Assembly: GCF_014645355.1 (NCBI RefSeq) | Contig: NZ_BMLS01000001.1 | Span: 372,001-436,000 of the forward strand | DNA from: Bowmanella pacifica | GTDB lineage: Bacteria > Pseudomonadota > Gammaproteobacteria > Enterobacterales > Alteromonadaceae | Direction: 5' to 3' | Length of the DNA: 64,000 nucleotides | Shown here: positions 1 through 9,726 of the stretch, in pieces | Layout: every line of letters starts with the position of its first letter | Position numbering within the stretch: position 1 is the stretch's first letter | Made by a program: the position numbers and the translations under genes | Notes under the pieces: model-generated | Database searches by the model: none | What the model was told of the DNA's origin: nothing | Seen by the model: the letters and a program-made list of their open reading frames with translations, nothing else

Positions 1-193
1 CATACCAAGCCTGCAATCTGGGGATTTTCACCACTTTACCGTAGAGTTTGATAAAATCCTGCCGCCAATCCAACGACTGGCGAAAGCACGCCAACAACTC
101 ATCGGCTTTTTGTCGCGAAAGAAAATCTTCCCGGTAGTCCAACTCGGCCTGGGGAAGTATGATTTGACCGGGGTTGAACAAAGACTGCTGCAT
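1..193 (-). CDS. alkB: AlkB-like DNA/RNA repair dioxygenase (N-terminal fragment, cut by window edge)
   Basis: The minus strand reads from an ATG at 191-193 to the left edge, giving 64 residues of an open frame. The visible end has KIPRLQAWY, which matches the conserved segment just before the nucleotide-recognition lid in AlkB/ALKBH2-type 2-oxoglutarate Fe(II) dioxygenases. These enzymes remove alkyl groups from damaged bases by oxidative demethylation. The iron ligands lie outside the window, so activity cannot be judged. The gene is divergent from rlmG with only 28 bp between start codons. The family call rests on one short motif; the AlkB2/ALKBH2-like branch is an inference. Confidence 0.7.
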   Translation of the reverse strand, partial: MQQSLFNPGQIILPQAELDYREDFLSRQKADELLACFRQSLDWRQDFIKLYGKVVKIPRLQAWY

Positions 194-221
194 TTTCCTA
201 TCAACTGAGAGCCACTGAACC

Positions 222-1349
222 ATGAAGGTTATTCTAACTGCAAATGAGCGCAGTCTTAAGCTGCAACGTTATCCCGCCCGTTTACAGGATAAAAATGAAC
301 AAGCCTGGGATGCGGCCGATGAGTTATTACTGGAACAGCTCCAGGGCCAGGAAAAGCCCGCTAACCTGCTTATTTTCAATGATGATTGTGGAGCACTTGG
401 GTGTTTCCTGGCAGAGTGGTCGCCCGCTTGGATAAGCGACTCTAAGGTCAGTCATCTGGCTTTGCAGCAAAATCTCAGTACCAATGACATCCCAGTCTCT
501 CAGGTACGTCTGTTTGACAGCCTGAGCTTACCTGAAGAGCCGGCCGATATGGTGCTGATGAAAATCCCCAAAACCCTGGCCTTGCTGGAACATCAGCTTA
601 TTCAGTTACAGTCAAACGTGGACAACCACACGCGAATTATCGCCGCGGCCAAGGCCAATCAGATTCAAAAATCCACCCTGGCGCTATTTGAAAAATATCT
701 GGGGCCAACCCATACCTCGCTGGCACGTAAAAAAGCCCGCCTGATTTTTTGCCAACCTGAACAGCGAGAGCCCGCTCTTAGTCCCTACCCGACGACTTGG
801 CAATTGGAAGATAGCAACCTCACCATCCATAACCATGCTAACGTGTTTGCCCGCAGTCAGTTGGATATTGGTGCCCGTTTTCTGCTCAAACACCTTCCCA
901 ACACCAACAATAAGCGGGTCATTGACTTGGGCTGCGGCAATGGCGTACTGGGGCTTAGCTTGCTGGCGCAAAGCTCGCCTGCCAAATTACTCTTTGTGGA
1001 CGAATCTTATATGGCGGTAGCGTCTGCCAAGTTAAATGTCAGCAGCAATCTGCCAGAAAAATTGGCGGTTTGTGACTTTATTGCCAGTAACTGTTTGGAA
1101 CAGGTGCCGGGACAATCAGTGGATCTGGTCTTGTGCAATCCCCCTTTTCACCAGCAGCAACGCATCACCGACCATATCGCCTGGCAAATGTTCAGCGATG
1201 CCCGCCAGGCACTGCGCAGCGGCGGTGAATTGCGTATCGTAGGCAATCGCCACCTTGGTTACCAGGACAAACTAAAACGCTTATTCGGCGGCTGTCGTCA
1301 GGTTGCAGTGAACAACAAATTCGTTATCTTATCGGCGTTCAAGAAATAA
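222..1349 (+). CDS. rlmG: 23S rRNA (guanine-N2)-methyltransferase RlmG
   Basis: A 375-residue protein of the RsmC/RlmG family, which duplicates the methyltransferase fold and keeps activity in the C-terminal half. The SAM-binding motif DLGCGN is at residues 235-240 and the catalytic NPPFH of N2-guanine methyltransferases is at 306-310. The N-terminal half lacks these motifs, as expected for the degenerate domain. Length matches RlmG (about 375-380) better than RsmC (about 340). RlmG methylates G1835 (E. coli numbering) of 23S rRNA using SAM. The cyclophilin gene follows after 11 bp and may be co-transcribed. RsmC is the main alternative. Confidence 0.85.
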   Translation: MKVILTANERSLKLQRYPARLQDKNEQAWDAADELLLEQLQGQEKPANLLIFNDDCGALGCFLAEWSPAWISDSKVSHLALQQNLSTNDIPVSQVRLFDSLSLPEEPADMVLMKIPKTLALLEHQLIQLQSNVDNHTRIIAAAKANQIQKSTLALFEKYLGPTHTSLARKKARLIFCQPEQREPALSPYPTTWQLEDSNLTIHNHANVFARSQLDIGARFLLKHLPNTNNKRVIDLGCGNGVLGLSLLAQSSPAKLLFVDESYMAVASAKLNVSSNLPEKLAVCDFIASNCLEQVPGQSVDLVLCNPPFHQQQRITDHIAWQMFSDARQALRSGGELRIVGNRHLGYQDKLKRLFGGCRQVAVNNKFVILSAFKK

Positions 1350-1360
1350 GGAGAGTCTCC

Positions 1361-1954
1361 ATGCCACGTATTCTGGCTTTATTACTAATCTGTTTATCAC
1401 CTTTGCTGCACGCTGCCGACGATGGCTCCAAGTTGCAAGAGGGCAATCTTTTTCCCAAAGTGAAACTGGAAACCAGCATGGGAGATATTATAGTAGAACT
1501 AGATCGCGCCAGCGCTCCTATGACCACGAATAATTTCCTGCTGTATGTGGACAAACGCAGCTATGAAAACACCATTTTTCACCGGGTGATTCAGGACTTT
1601 GTGGTGCAAGGTGGTGGCTATGATAAGGAGTTCAATACTAAGCCGGTGATGAGAACCATCTTTAACGAATCAGGCAATGGCAACAAAAACGAGCTTTATA
1701 CTATTGCCATGGCCAGAGAGAACGACCCTCATTCGGCCGGCAGGCAGTTTTTCTTCAATATGAATGACAATCCCAGCCTGGATCCTGGTCGAAAATGGGG
1801 CTACGCCGTATTTGGTCGTGTTGTGGAAGGGACTGAGGTACTGGATAAAATCGCCGCGGTAGAAACTCAAGTTCACCCAACCTGGGGCTGGCCAGATGTT
1901 CCCGTCGAACCGGTGATTTTGCTAAAAGCGACCTTACTCCCCCAGCAGTTCTAA
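1361..1954 (+). CDS. Periplasmic cyclophilin-type peptidyl-prolyl cis-trans isomerase
   Basis: This 197-residue protein starts with a signal peptide (hydrophobic run LALLLICLSPLL, likely cleaved after the HAA near residue 20), then a full cyclophilin domain. The catalytic region FHRVIQDFVVQGG is present, with the conserved arginine of the FHR motif and a QFF segment in RQFFFN. It resembles E. coli PpiA and should speed proline isomerisation during folding of exported proteins. The start has a clear ribosome-binding site (AAGGAGAG upstream). It is downstream of rlmG and converges with djlA, leaving 9 bp between the two stop codons. PpiA is the closest named relative, but exact orthology was not tested. 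Confidence 0.88.
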   Translation: MPRILALLLICLSPLLHAADDGSKLQEGNLFPKVKLETSMGDIIVELDRASAPMTTNNFLLYVDKRSYENTIFHRVIQDFVVQGGGYDKEFNTKPVMRTIFNESGNGNKNELYTIAMARENDPHSAGRQFFFNMNDNPSLDPGRKWGYAVFGRVVEGTEVLDKIAAVETQVHPTWGWPDVPVEPVILLKATLLPQQF

Positions 1955-1963
1955 TCAATTAGG

Positions 1964-2809
1964 TTATTTTTCTCGCTGCTGACGGATCAGCTCGTAGGCC
2001 GCCTGAATATCCTGCGCCTTGTTTTTAGCAATCTCCATGGCCTGCTTGGGCAGGCCTTTTGACACTAACTTATCGGGATGATGCTCCGCCATTAACTTAC
2101 GATAGGCTTTTTTGATTTGCGCCATATCGTCTTGCTTGGTGACACCCAGAATTTTATAAGCGTCGTCCAGACTGTTGGCATCGGTATAGGTTTGCCTGCC
2201 GGCTTGTCCAGAGTCGCTGCGCCTGTGATGGCTGCGGGTACGAAAACGTAGTTCCGCTTCATAGACAGATAGCAGGTACAATAATTCGTGCTTACGAAAC
2301 CCAAGGTGGCTTGCCGCACTTTCCAGCACGCGTTGCTCGGCCGCATCCAGGCTACCATCGGCATAGGCTGCCTGAATTAGAATTTCCAGGAACACCTGCA
2401 TAATATCGCGACGTCCATGACAGGATTCGCGAAACTCGAGCAGAATATCTTTAAGCGGGAAATCCGCCGCTTTGCCTTCGCGAAACGCCTGTTGGGCCTC
2501 CCGCCGGGTATCTCCCGTCAGTCCCATTTGATCCATCAAGTTGGTCGCCATGCGAATTTCTTCATTGGTGACCTGACCACTGGCTTTGGCAACGTGTCCC
2601 ATACAGGCAAACAACGCATGAAAGAAAATGGCCTGACGCTTGAAGTCATCCCCCTGAGCAAAGAAACGGCCAAAACCGCCCATCTGATCAAAATTCTGGC
2701 TATAACCCTTATCGAACAAGTGACCCACGATAAAGCCGAGAATGGCACCAGGAATTCTGCCGAACATAAATCCGAAAAATGTACCTAGCAGTTTTCCCCA
2801 TATGGGCAT
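1964..2809 (-). CDS. djlA: Membrane-anchored DnaJ-like co-chaperone DjlA
   Basis: A 281-residue type III J-protein. The N-terminus MPIWGKLLGTFFGFMFGRIP is followed by a glycine-rich hydrophobic helix that forms the single membrane anchor. The middle is a TerB-like helical domain (about residues 50-190), then a charged linker, and the last 65 residues are a J domain with the HPD tripeptide in AEHHPDKL. DjlA stimulates DnaK ATPase at the inner membrane and is linked to envelope stress signalling. A longer frame extends upstream to 2875, but the family N-terminus begins at the ATG at 2807-2809, so that start is preferred. Confidence 0.9.
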   Translation of the reverse strand: MPIWGKLLGTFFGFMFGRIPGAILGFIVGHLFDKGYSQNFDQMGGFGRFFAQGDDFKRQAIFFHALFACMGHVAKASGQVTNEEIRMATNLMDQMGLTGDTRREAQQAFREGKAADFPLKDILLEFRESCHGRRDIMQVFLEILIQAAYADGSLDAAEQRVLESAASHLGFRKHELLYLLSVYEAELRFRTRSHHRRSDSGQAGRQTYTDANSLDDAYKILGVTKQDDMAQIKKAYRKLMAEHHPDKLVSKGLPKQAMEIAKNKAQDIQAAYELIRQQREK

Positions 2810-3069
2810 GAAGCGTATCCTTTTAGAAATGCATGGCTGTGTTGCGCGGCTAATATAGCGAATCAGCAAGGCCAAATGAAGACGCGGAGCGGGTAGTTGG
2901 TATAATCAATTGGTAAAAACCGTCCTCGTCCCCACTATTCCCCCGCAGAAAAATCACGATTTCATTAAGCTTTTCTGCAACTCTGCTGGTAAAACGGATT
3001 GAAACCCTTAAAATCTGCCCACTACCCTATAGTCATCGTTTATTCAATCAAAGGGATTTCCCACTGCCT

Positions 3070-5283
3070 ATGAGAATGAAGCGCCTGTCTTTTGCCATTT
3101 TCTGGCTGTTCAGCTCGGCTGCAGCGGCGCAACAAGCAGAGTGTCCGGCCCCTTTGATGCCTCAACTGCCACAGACTGAGCTGACTAATCCGGGCGATAT
3201 TCATGTTAAAGCGGCCAGAACCCAAATACAGCAAGACACCCTGGCACAGTTTAGCGGCAACGTTGAAATAATTAGTGAGCAAGGACACATTCAAGCCCAG
3301 CGCGCACAAATCAACAAAACCGACAAGACCCTGCATGCTGACGGCAATATTCGCTTCTTGGATCAGCAAATCCAGGTTAACAGTGAAAAGATTGATTTGA
3401 ATCTGGCCTCCGGCCAATTACGCCTCGACAGTACCGAATACCAAATGCTCGGTTTTGCCGGACGTGGGCGAGCAGACAGTATTGAAGTCGATAATCAGGA
3501 AGGGTTAGCGCTTAAGGATGTCAGTTTTACCACTTGCCCTGAAGGCAGTGAAGACTGGCAAATCCGCGCCAGCAGTTTAGAGCTGACACCAGAGGATAAC
3601 TGGGGTACGGCGCGCAACACCCGCTTTTATTTGGGCGGGGTGCCGGTATTTTACCTGCCGTATTTTAAGTTTCCCGTAACCGATGAGCGTCAAACCGGCC
3701 TGTTGTTCCCCAAAATGTCAGCGTCTGACAAAGTCGGGGTCAGCTATGAGCAACCGTTTTACTGGAATATAGCCCCTAACTACGATGCCACTATCAGCCC
3801 TCGCCTGATGACAGACCGCGGCCTGCAGTTAAAAACTGAGTTTCGCTATTTAACCGAAAGCCAGCGGGGTCAGGTAGATCTGGAATATCTTGGCAGCGAC
3901 AGACGCCATGATGTCGACGAGTCGCGCTATTTTTACCGTTTTTTGCATCAGGGTAAGCTATCTGACAACTGGCAAATCAGTGCTGAAATCAATGGGTTGA
4001 GCGACGACAACTATATTGTGGATTTAGGTAATGATTACTTTAACCGGGGCGATACCCACATGTATCAAACCCTGTCGGTTGACTATTATTCAGAGCCTTT
4101 GGACTTCTCAGCCGAAATCCGCGACTTTGAAATTATCGGCGATCACCCCAGCGCCTATCGCGCCGTACCGGAGTTAAAGCTCAATTATCGTCAGCCTCTG
4201 TCAGAGCACTTGAACTTCAGGTTTCGCTCGGAGCTGGCTCACTTTGAAGATGGCCGCGACGATACCCCTTCAGCCACCCGTTTTCACATGATGCCCACCT
4301 TAAGTTTGCCGCTGCAAAATGCCTGGGGCGAACTACTGACCGAGGCCAGTGTGTTGCAAACCTGGTACAAGCAGGATTTACCTGACGGATCAGGGTTGCA
4401 GGAAGACGTCAGCCGCACCTTGGGTCAAGGGCGGATATATGGTGCCATCAATTTCGAACGCGAGACGGAACTCTTTGGCAGTGACATGACTCAGACATTG
4501 GAGCCAAAGTTCCAGTATTTGTACACCAGCTACGAAAGTCAGGACGGTATCGGGTTGTATGACACTAACCGTTTACTGAATGACTACACCGGTCTGTTCA
4601 GAGGACAGGAATTTGTTGGCCTTGACCGTATTAGTGATTCCAATCACCTGACGGTAGGGGTCACCACGCGCCTGCTGGATAAAAACCATCAGGAAAGATT
4701 CAAACTCAGCTTGGGGCAGATATTTTATTTCAACAATACCAAGTTGGAAGAATACAGCCGCGATGATGATCGTTCCGCGCTGGCCGCCGAACTGGATTGG
4801 CGATTAAGCAGCAAGTGGGTGGCACGGTCAGCATTACAGCTGTCCTCTTCCAACCAGAAAGTTGAACGTAGCAATCTGACTCTGGACTATCAGATGAGTG
4901 CTGACAAACTTGTGCAAATCAGCCATCGCTATGTCAGGGATATCTCTGGAGAAGAAATCAACCAACTGGGTGTAACCGCCAGTTGGCCACTGAGTCAGAA
5001 CTGGCACTGGGTAGGACGTTGGTACAAAGACATGCACGGCAAGCGTACCATCGAAAGCTTCACTGGCTTACAATATGAATCCTGCTGTTGGGCTGTGCAA
5101 TTCGGCAGTATGCGCTACCTGAGTAACCGCTTTGATGCCGCTGGCGGTCAAAGTACTGAAGAGTTTGATACCACCGTCCTGCTCGAATTTGTATTTAAAG
5201 GGGTGGGAAGTAAGAAGAGTTCACGTACCTTATTGGACGAAGGACTGTTCGGCTACAGACAACCGTATTTTTTGAATAATTAA
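3070..5283 (+). CDS. lptD: LPS-assembly outer-membrane protein LptD
   Basis: A 737-residue LptD (OstA/Imp) with signal peptide (FAIFWLFSSAAAA), an N-terminal beta-jellyroll OstA domain (about residues 45-150) and a large C-terminal beta-barrel. With LptE it inserts lipopolysaccharide into the outer leaflet of the outer membrane. The cysteine layout that forms the essential inter-domain disulfides is visible: Cys25 near the mature N-terminus, a Cys in FTTCPEG, and an adjacent CC pair in ESCCWAV near the C-terminus. The stop codon overlaps the surA start (TAATG), so the two are translationally linked. The start choice between the ATGs at 3070 and 3076 is uncertain because no strong ribosome-binding site lies close by. 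Confidence 0.95.
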   Translation: MRMKRLSFAIFWLFSSAAAAQQAECPAPLMPQLPQTELTNPGDIHVKAARTQIQQDTLAQFSGNVEIISEQGHIQAQRAQINKTDKTLHADGNIRFLDQQIQVNSEKIDLNLASGQLRLDSTEYQMLGFAGRGRADSIEVDNQEGLALKDVSFTTCPEGSEDWQIRASSLELTPEDNWGTARNTRFYLGGVPVFYLPYFKFPVTDERQTGLLFPKMSASDKVGVSYEQPFYWNIAPNYDATISPRLMTDRGLQLKTEFRYLTESQRGQVDLEYLGSDRRHDVDESRYFYRFLHQGKLSDNWQISAEINGLSDDNYIVDLGNDYFNRGDTHMYQTLSVDYYSEPLDFSAEIRDFEIIGDHPSAYRAVPELKLNYRQPLSEHLNFRFRSELAHFEDGRDDTPSATRFHMMPTLSLPLQNAWGELLTEASVLQTWYKQDLPDGSGLQEDVSRTLGQGRIYGAINFERETELFGSDMTQTLEPKFQYLYTSYESQDGIGLYDTNRLLNDYTGLFRGQEFVGLDRISDSNHLTVGVTTRLLDKNHQERFKLSLGQIFYFNNTKLEEYSRDDDRSALAAELDWRLSSKWVARSALQLSSSNQKVERSNLTLDYQMSADKLVQISHRYVRDISGEEINQLGVTASWPLSQNWHWVGRWYKDMHGKRTIESFTGLQYESCCWAVQFGSMRYLSNRFDAAGGQSTEEFDTTVLLEFVFKGVGSKKSSRTLLDEGLFGYRQPYFLNN

Positions 5284-6575
5284 TGATGAAAACTATGAAA
5301 ATAAAAGCAGTATTGTGTTCCGCGCTGATGCTGGCCAGCATGGGTGTTAATGCCAAACAGGTGGAACTGGATAAGGTCGCCGTTATTGTTGACCAAGGTG
5401 TGGTGCTGGAGAGTGAGATCCAGGAACTGGTGGCTTCGGTAAAGAAAAACGCCCTGACCTCAGGCCAGGAACTGCCATCTGACAACGCATTGCGCACCCA
5501 GGCAACTGAACGTCTGATTCTGACTAATCTGCAAATGCAAATGGCTGAGCGCATGGGGATCCAAATCAGTGATCCTCAGTTGGAACAAACTATTGCCAAT
5601 ATCGCCCGTCAGGAAGGTGTTACGCTGGACACCATGCGCGAAAAGTTGGCAGAGGAAGGCGTTAGCTACGACAGTTATCGTGAAGAAGTACGCCGTGAAT
5701 TGATCACAGGTGAAGTGCGTCGCGCTAATGTCCGCCGTCGCATTTATATCACCCCGCAGGAAATTGACAGCCTGGTCAAACTTATCGAACAGCAAGGTCA
5801 ACAGCAGGCCGAGTATCATTTGGGGCATATTTTGGTTGGCTTCCCAGCCGAACCCAGCCCAGAAGATGTGGATGCCACCCGTTCCCGGGCAGAAAAGGTG
5901 CTGGAACTACTCAACAATGGCTCTGACTTTGCCAAGATAGCCATTGCCTCATCATCAGGCGCCAAAGCACTGGACGGTGGTGATATGGGATGGATGAACA
6001 TCAACGCCATGCCGACCCTTTTTGCTGAAGCCGTACAAGGTAAGAAACAGAACGACCTGATTGGCCCGATTCGTAGCGGTGCTGGCTTCCATATTTTGAA
6101 AATCATGGATTTACGTGGTGTACAAACGGTGGAAATCACCGAAGTGAATGCCCGCCATATATTGATCAAACCCTCGGTCATTCTGAGCGAAGAAAAGGCC
6201 GAGAAGATGCTGAACGATTTCCGTACCCAAGTACTGGCCGGTGAAGCTGACTTTGCCGCTCTAGCCAAAGAACACTCGGCTGACCCGGGGTCGGCGCTGA
6301 AAGGTGGAGAACTGGGCTGGGCAGATCCCGAAATTTATGTACCCGAATTCCGCGATACCCTGAACGTATTGGCCAAAGATGAAATCAGCCAACCATTCAG
6401 AACTGTACACGGCTGGCACTTGGCACAGTTGCTGGACAAACGTACCGGTGATGCAACAGATAAGGTTCAGCAGGATAAAGCCTATCAGTTGCTGTTTAAC
6501 CGTAAGTTTGCCGAAGAAACAGATAATTGGCTGAGAGAAATGCGTGACGAAGCCTACATCGAGGTATTGGAGTAA
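5283..6575 (+). CDS. surA: Periplasmic chaperone and peptidyl-prolyl isomerase SurA
   Basis: A 430-residue SurA. A signal peptide ([16 protein letters not shown]) is followed by the substrate-binding N-terminal domain and two parvulin domains in tandem (about residues 175-275 and 285-385). The second carries the typical [10 protein letters not shown] segment; the first has the related GGDMGWMN. SurA escorts unfolded outer-membrane proteins, including LptD, to the BAM complex. Its placement directly after lptD, with overlapping stop and start, is the usual gammaproteobacterial order. Confidence 0.95.
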   Translation: MMKTMKIKAVLCSALMLASMGVNAKQVELDKVAVIVDQGVVLESEIQELVASVKKNALTSGQELPSDNALRTQATERLILTNLQMQMAERMGIQISDPQLEQTIANIARQEGVTLDTMREKLAEEGVSYDSYREEVRRELITGEVRRANVRRRIYITPQEIDSLVKLIEQQGQQQAEYHLGHILVGFPAEPSPEDVDATRSRAEKVLELLNNGSDFAKIAIASSSGAKALDGGDMGWMNINAMPTLFAEAVQGKKQNDLIGPIRSGAGFHILKIMDLRGVQTVEITEVNARHILIKPSVILSEEKAEKMLNDFRTQVLAGEADFAALAKEHSADPGSALKGGELGWADPEIYVPEFRDTLNVLAKDEISQPFRTVHGWHLAQLLDKRTGDATDKVQQDKAYQLLFNRKFAEETDNWLREMRDEAYIEVLE

Positions 6576-6579
6576 GTCC

Positions 6580-7569
6580 TTGAGTCAACGTTCCGTAAGA
6601 ATTGCCATCACCCCGGGCGAGCCAGCTGGCATCGGCCCGGATTTGATCATCACTTTACTGCAGCAACAATGGGATGCGCAGTTAGTGTTGTTTGCCTGCG
6701 GCGACATGTTAAAGCAACGGGCGGCCTTGCTGGGGCAACCCCTGGAGCTATTCCCCTATTCAACTGACAATCATCGGGTATTAGGGCCTGGCCAGGCCTA
6801 TTTAGTGGATATCCCTACCGAAGCAGAAGTGGTACCCGGTCAACTGAACAGTGCCAATGGCCACTATGTGGTGGAAACCCTGCGTCAGGCCAGTGACAAA
6901 AATATCAGCGGCGAATTTGATGCCGTGGTAACCGGGCCTGTGCATAAAGGCATAATTAACCAGGCCGGCATTTCCTTCAGTGGTCACACCGAGTACTTTG
7001 CTCAACAAGCCAATACACCGGATGTAGTCATGATGCTGGCTACCGAAGGGCTGCGCGTGGTACTTGCCACCACCCATATCCCTTTGGCCTATGTGTCAAA
7101 AGCCATAACCCGTGAACGCTTGCATAAGGTTATTCAGATCGTTAACGCTGATCTGAAACTGAAGTTCGGCATCGCCAAACCGAAAATCTTTGTCTGCGGC
7201 CTGAACCCGCACGCCGGTGAAGGTGGCCATATCGGGCGAGAAGAACTTGAGGTTATTATTCCGGCTTTGGATGAACTCAGAGCCGAAGGGCTGGACTTAC
7301 AAGGCCCTTTGCCAGCCGACACCATTTTCCAGCCTAAATATCTTAAACAAGCCGATGCGGTATTGGCCATGTATCATGATCAGGGTTTGCCTGTGCTCAA
7401 GTACAAAGGGTTTGGCGCATCGGTCAATATTACCCTGGGCCTGCCTTTTATCCGTACTTCGGTTGACCATGGTACCGCATTAGATCTGGCTGGCTCAGAC
7501 CAGGCTGATGTTGGCAGTTTCTCCGTTGCCTTACACAGAGCCATAGAATTAGCAGGTATTCGCAAATGA
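6580..7569 (+). CDS. pdxA: 4-hydroxythreonine-4-phosphate dehydrogenase PdxA
   Basis: PdxA oxidises 4-phospho-hydroxy-L-threonine with NAD(P)+ in pyridoxal 5'-phosphate synthesis. Family motifs are [12 protein letters not shown] at the N-terminus, GHTEYFA, and the metal-site region [17 protein letters not shown] place the start at a TTG codon (6580), 4 bp after the surA stop. A GGAG lies 7 bp upstream of it, and it gives 329 residues, the usual length. An in-frame ATG at 6544 would add 12 unrelated residues inside surA. The stop overlaps the rsmA start (ATGA). Confidence 0.94.
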   Translation: MSQRSVRIAITPGEPAGIGPDLIITLLQQQWDAQLVLFACGDMLKQRAALLGQPLELFPYSTDNHRVLGPGQAYLVDIPTEAEVVPGQLNSANGHYVVETLRQASDKNISGEFDAVVTGPVHKGIINQAGISFSGHTEYFAQQANTPDVVMMLATEGLRVVLATTHIPLAYVSKAITRERLHKVIQIVNADLKLKFGIAKPKIFVCGLNPHAGEGGHIGREELEVIIPALDELRAEGLDLQGPLPADTIFQPKYLKQADAVLAMYHDQGLPVLKYKGFGASVNITLGLPFIRTSVDHGTALDLAGSDQADVGSFSVALHRAIELAGIRK

Positions 7570-8366
7570 GCAAACAGCATTTAGGTCACACCGCCCGTAA
7601 ACGTTTTGGCCAGAACTTCCTGCATGATCAATACATAATTTCCCAGATTGTTGGCGCTATTGCCCCCAAGCCCGGTCAAAACTTGGTTGAAATTGGCCCG
7701 GGTCTGGGCGCCCTTACCGAACCGGTTTGCGAGTTGGTTGATAAGCTCACAGTGGTTGAGCTTGACCGGGATCTGGCAGCCAGGCTGCGCACTCATCCTT
7801 TTATCGCCAGTAAGCTGAATATCATTGAAAGCGATGCATTGCGTTTTGATTTCAGCCAATTACTTGAAAAAGGCAAACCTTTGCGTATCTTTGGCAACCT
7901 GCCATACAACATTTCCACACCGCTAATGTTCCACTTATTCAGCTTTGCCGAAAAAGTGCAGGACATGCACTTTATGCTGCAAAAAGAAGTGGTCAAGCGC
8001 TTGGCAGCAGGTCCTGGCGGCAAAGACTACGGACGCTTGTCCGTGATGGCACAGTATCACTGTCAGGTTATCCCTGTACTGGACGTGCCCCCAGGTGCAT
8101 TTAAACCGGCCCCCAAAGTTGATTCTGCGGTCGTCAGACTGATACCCCACCAGGTTAAGCCAATACAGGTCAACCGTCTGGAAGATCTTAATAGGGTGTG
8201 CGCTCTGGCTTTCAATCAGCGTCGAAAGACCATTCGTAACAGCTTAAAAGAGTTGGTTGACGAGCAAACATTTGAAACCCTGCGGTTGAAACCAGAACTC
8301 AGAGCAGAAAATCTCAGCCTGGCAGATTTCGCCGCGCTGGCCAATCACCTCAAGCCGGCCCCGTAA
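7566..8366 (+). CDS. rsmA: 16S rRNA dimethyladenosine transferase RsmA (KsgA)
   Basis: A 266-residue KsgA/Dim1 enzyme that dimethylates A1518 and A1519 of 16S rRNA late in small-subunit assembly. It shows the N-terminal [10 protein letters not shown], the SAM motif [12 protein letters not shown] and the catalytic NLPYNIST (the N-L-P-Y motif of N6-adenine methyltransferases), then a helical C-terminal domain with [10 protein letters not shown]. The start overlaps the pdxA stop by 4 bp and apaG begins 8 bp after its own stop, all typical for this operon. Confidence 0.95.
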   Translation: MSKQHLGHTARKRFGQNFLHDQYIISQIVGAIAPKPGQNLVEIGPGLGALTEPVCELVDKLTVVELDRDLAARLRTHPFIASKLNIIESDALRFDFSQLLEKGKPLRIFGNLPYNISTPLMFHLFSFAEKVQDMHFMLQKEVVKRLAAGPGGKDYGRLSVMAQYHCQVIPVLDVPPGAFKPAPKVDSAVVRLIPHQVKPIQVNRLEDLNRVCALAFNQRRKTIRNSLKELVDEQTFETLRLKPELRAENLSLADFAALANHLKPAP

Positions 8367-8374
8367 AGAAGGCG

Positions 8375-8746
8375 ATGAAAACACCTATAGCCATAGAAGT
8401 GCAAACCGAATACCTGATGGATAGCTCAAATCCAGCCATGCATCAGTTTGCCTTTGCTTACCACATTAGCATTACGAATCAGGGCAATGAGCCCGTGCAA
8501 TTGCTCAATCGTTTCTGGCTAATCAGTGACGCCAACGGCAAAGTCACGGAAGTTTCCGGTGCCGGTGTGGTGGGTAAGCAACCAGTCATTCAGGTGGGTG
8601 AAACCTATCGCTATAGCAGTGGTGCTATGCTCGAGACGCCAGTAGGCAGCATGCAGGGTTACTATGAAATGCAACGCCCCTGTGGCGAGCGTTTTCAAGC
8701 GCCTATTGCTATCTTCCGGTTGGCCGTACTGAACCTGATAAATTGA
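8375..8746 (+). CDS. apaG: ApaG domain protein
   Basis: A 123-residue single-domain protein with the fibronectin III-like ApaG fold. Recognisable segments are FAYHISITNQG, VQLLNRFWLISD and the glycine-rich VVGKQPVIQVGE, followed by MQGYYEMQ. The molecular role of ApaG is not settled; in other bacteria it is linked to cobalt and magnesium tolerance. It sits between rsmA and apaH in the conserved order, and its stop codon ends 2 bp before the apaH ATG. Confidence 0.93.
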   Translation: MKTPIAIEVQTEYLMDSSNPAMHQFAFAYHISITNQGNEPVQLLNRFWLISDANGKVTEVSGAGVVGKQPVIQVGETYRYSSGAMLETPVGSMQGYYEMQRPCGERFQAPIAIFRLAVLNLIN

Positions 8747-8748
8747 AC

Positions 8749-9558
8749 ATGGCCACCTATGTAGTCGGCGACATCCAAGCCTGTCTGGCACCCCTTCCAC
8801 CGCTGTTGGAAAAAGCCAGCTTCAACCCTGACACAGACCAACTTTGGGCCGTGGGTGACCTGATTGGAAGAGGGCCCCAAGCCCTGGAAACCATGCAATT
8901 TTTGCATAACCTGGGCAGCAGTTTTAATACCGTGCTGGGCAACCATGATCTGCATTTCTTAGCTGTTTATGCTGGTATTAAGCGAGATAAACCATCTGAT
9001 GGTTTCCAAGCTCTGCTGACTTCGCCGGATATTGATGTCTACGTAGATTGGTTACGCAGCCGCCCCTTGGCAGTATTATTGGATGAAGGTACTTTTCTGT
9101 CGCATGCAGGTTTATATCCAGGCTGGCAATTTAGCGATGCATTGTATTGGGCCGGACAAGTCTCAGAGGCATTAACATCAGATAAATGGCAAGACTTGCT
9201 GGCCAGCATGTATGGCAGTGAACCTAAAGCCTGGCACGACTGTACCAGCCATCAGGAAAAGCTGATATTCACCATCAACTGCCTGACTCGCATGCGCTTT
9301 GTTAGTGCCAGTGGTCAATTAGACTTGCAAACCAAAAGCGGCTTACTATCCCCACCAACAGACAAGCATCCCTGGTTCAGTCACCCAAGCCTGATGCTCC
9401 TTCCTGAACAAAAAATTCTGTTCGGCCACTGGGCCGCTTTAGAGGGTCATACTGGCAACGCACAATGCCTGGCCCTGGACACCGGATATATATGGGGAGG
9501 AACATTGAGCTTGTACAAGCTGGAGTCCGCAACCTTTTATCGCATAGAACAGCAATAG
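8749..9558 (+). CDS. apaH: Bis(5'-nucleosyl)-tetraphosphatase, symmetrical (ApaH)
   Basis: ApaH hydrolyses Ap4A to two ADP and also removes Np4 caps from RNA in E. coli. This 269-residue copy belongs to the metallophosphatase superfamily: GDIQAC (family GDxHGC, here with Q-A replacing H-G), GDLIGRGPQ and GNHDLHFL are all at the expected spacing. The replacement of the first metal-ligand histidine region by DIQAC is worth noting and is also the commonest form in some ApaH proteins. A TTG at 8743 is in frame, but MATYVVGD at 8749 matches the family start. Last gene of the lptD cluster. Confidence 0.93.
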   Translation: MATYVVGDIQACLAPLPPLLEKASFNPDTDQLWAVGDLIGRGPQALETMQFLHNLGSSFNTVLGNHDLHFLAVYAGIKRDKPSDGFQALLTSPDIDVYVDWLRSRPLAVLLDEGTFLSHAGLYPGWQFSDALYWAGQVSEALTSDKWQDLLASMYGSEPKAWHDCTSHQEKLIFTINCLTRMRFVSASGQLDLQTKSGLLSPPTDKHPWFSHPSLMLLPEQKILFGHWAALEGHTGNAQCLALDTGYIWGGTLSLYKLESATFYRIEQQ

Positions 9559-9726
9559 GGCGATTATTCGCTCCCTTCAGTTTAAATCTTTTGCGTCGAT
9601 ACAATAAGTTGCCTTATTGTTAAGCCTGTTAAAAAAATAAAAATAGCCGTTCTGTCGGTTTTAGATGAAGTGAACCTGTAAATTTGCAACAATCGCAGGT
9701 ACTTAGCTGTTTGTATGGAGAGCCGT

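Noticed and set aside
6544-6580. Upstream ATG start for pdxA
   Set aside because: It would add 12 residues unlike the family inside surA; the TTG with GGAG gives the standard length.
9559-9726. Sigma28 flagellar promoter for the chemoreceptor
   Set aside because: TAAA and CGAT-like segments exist but their spacing does not fit the sigma28 consensus.
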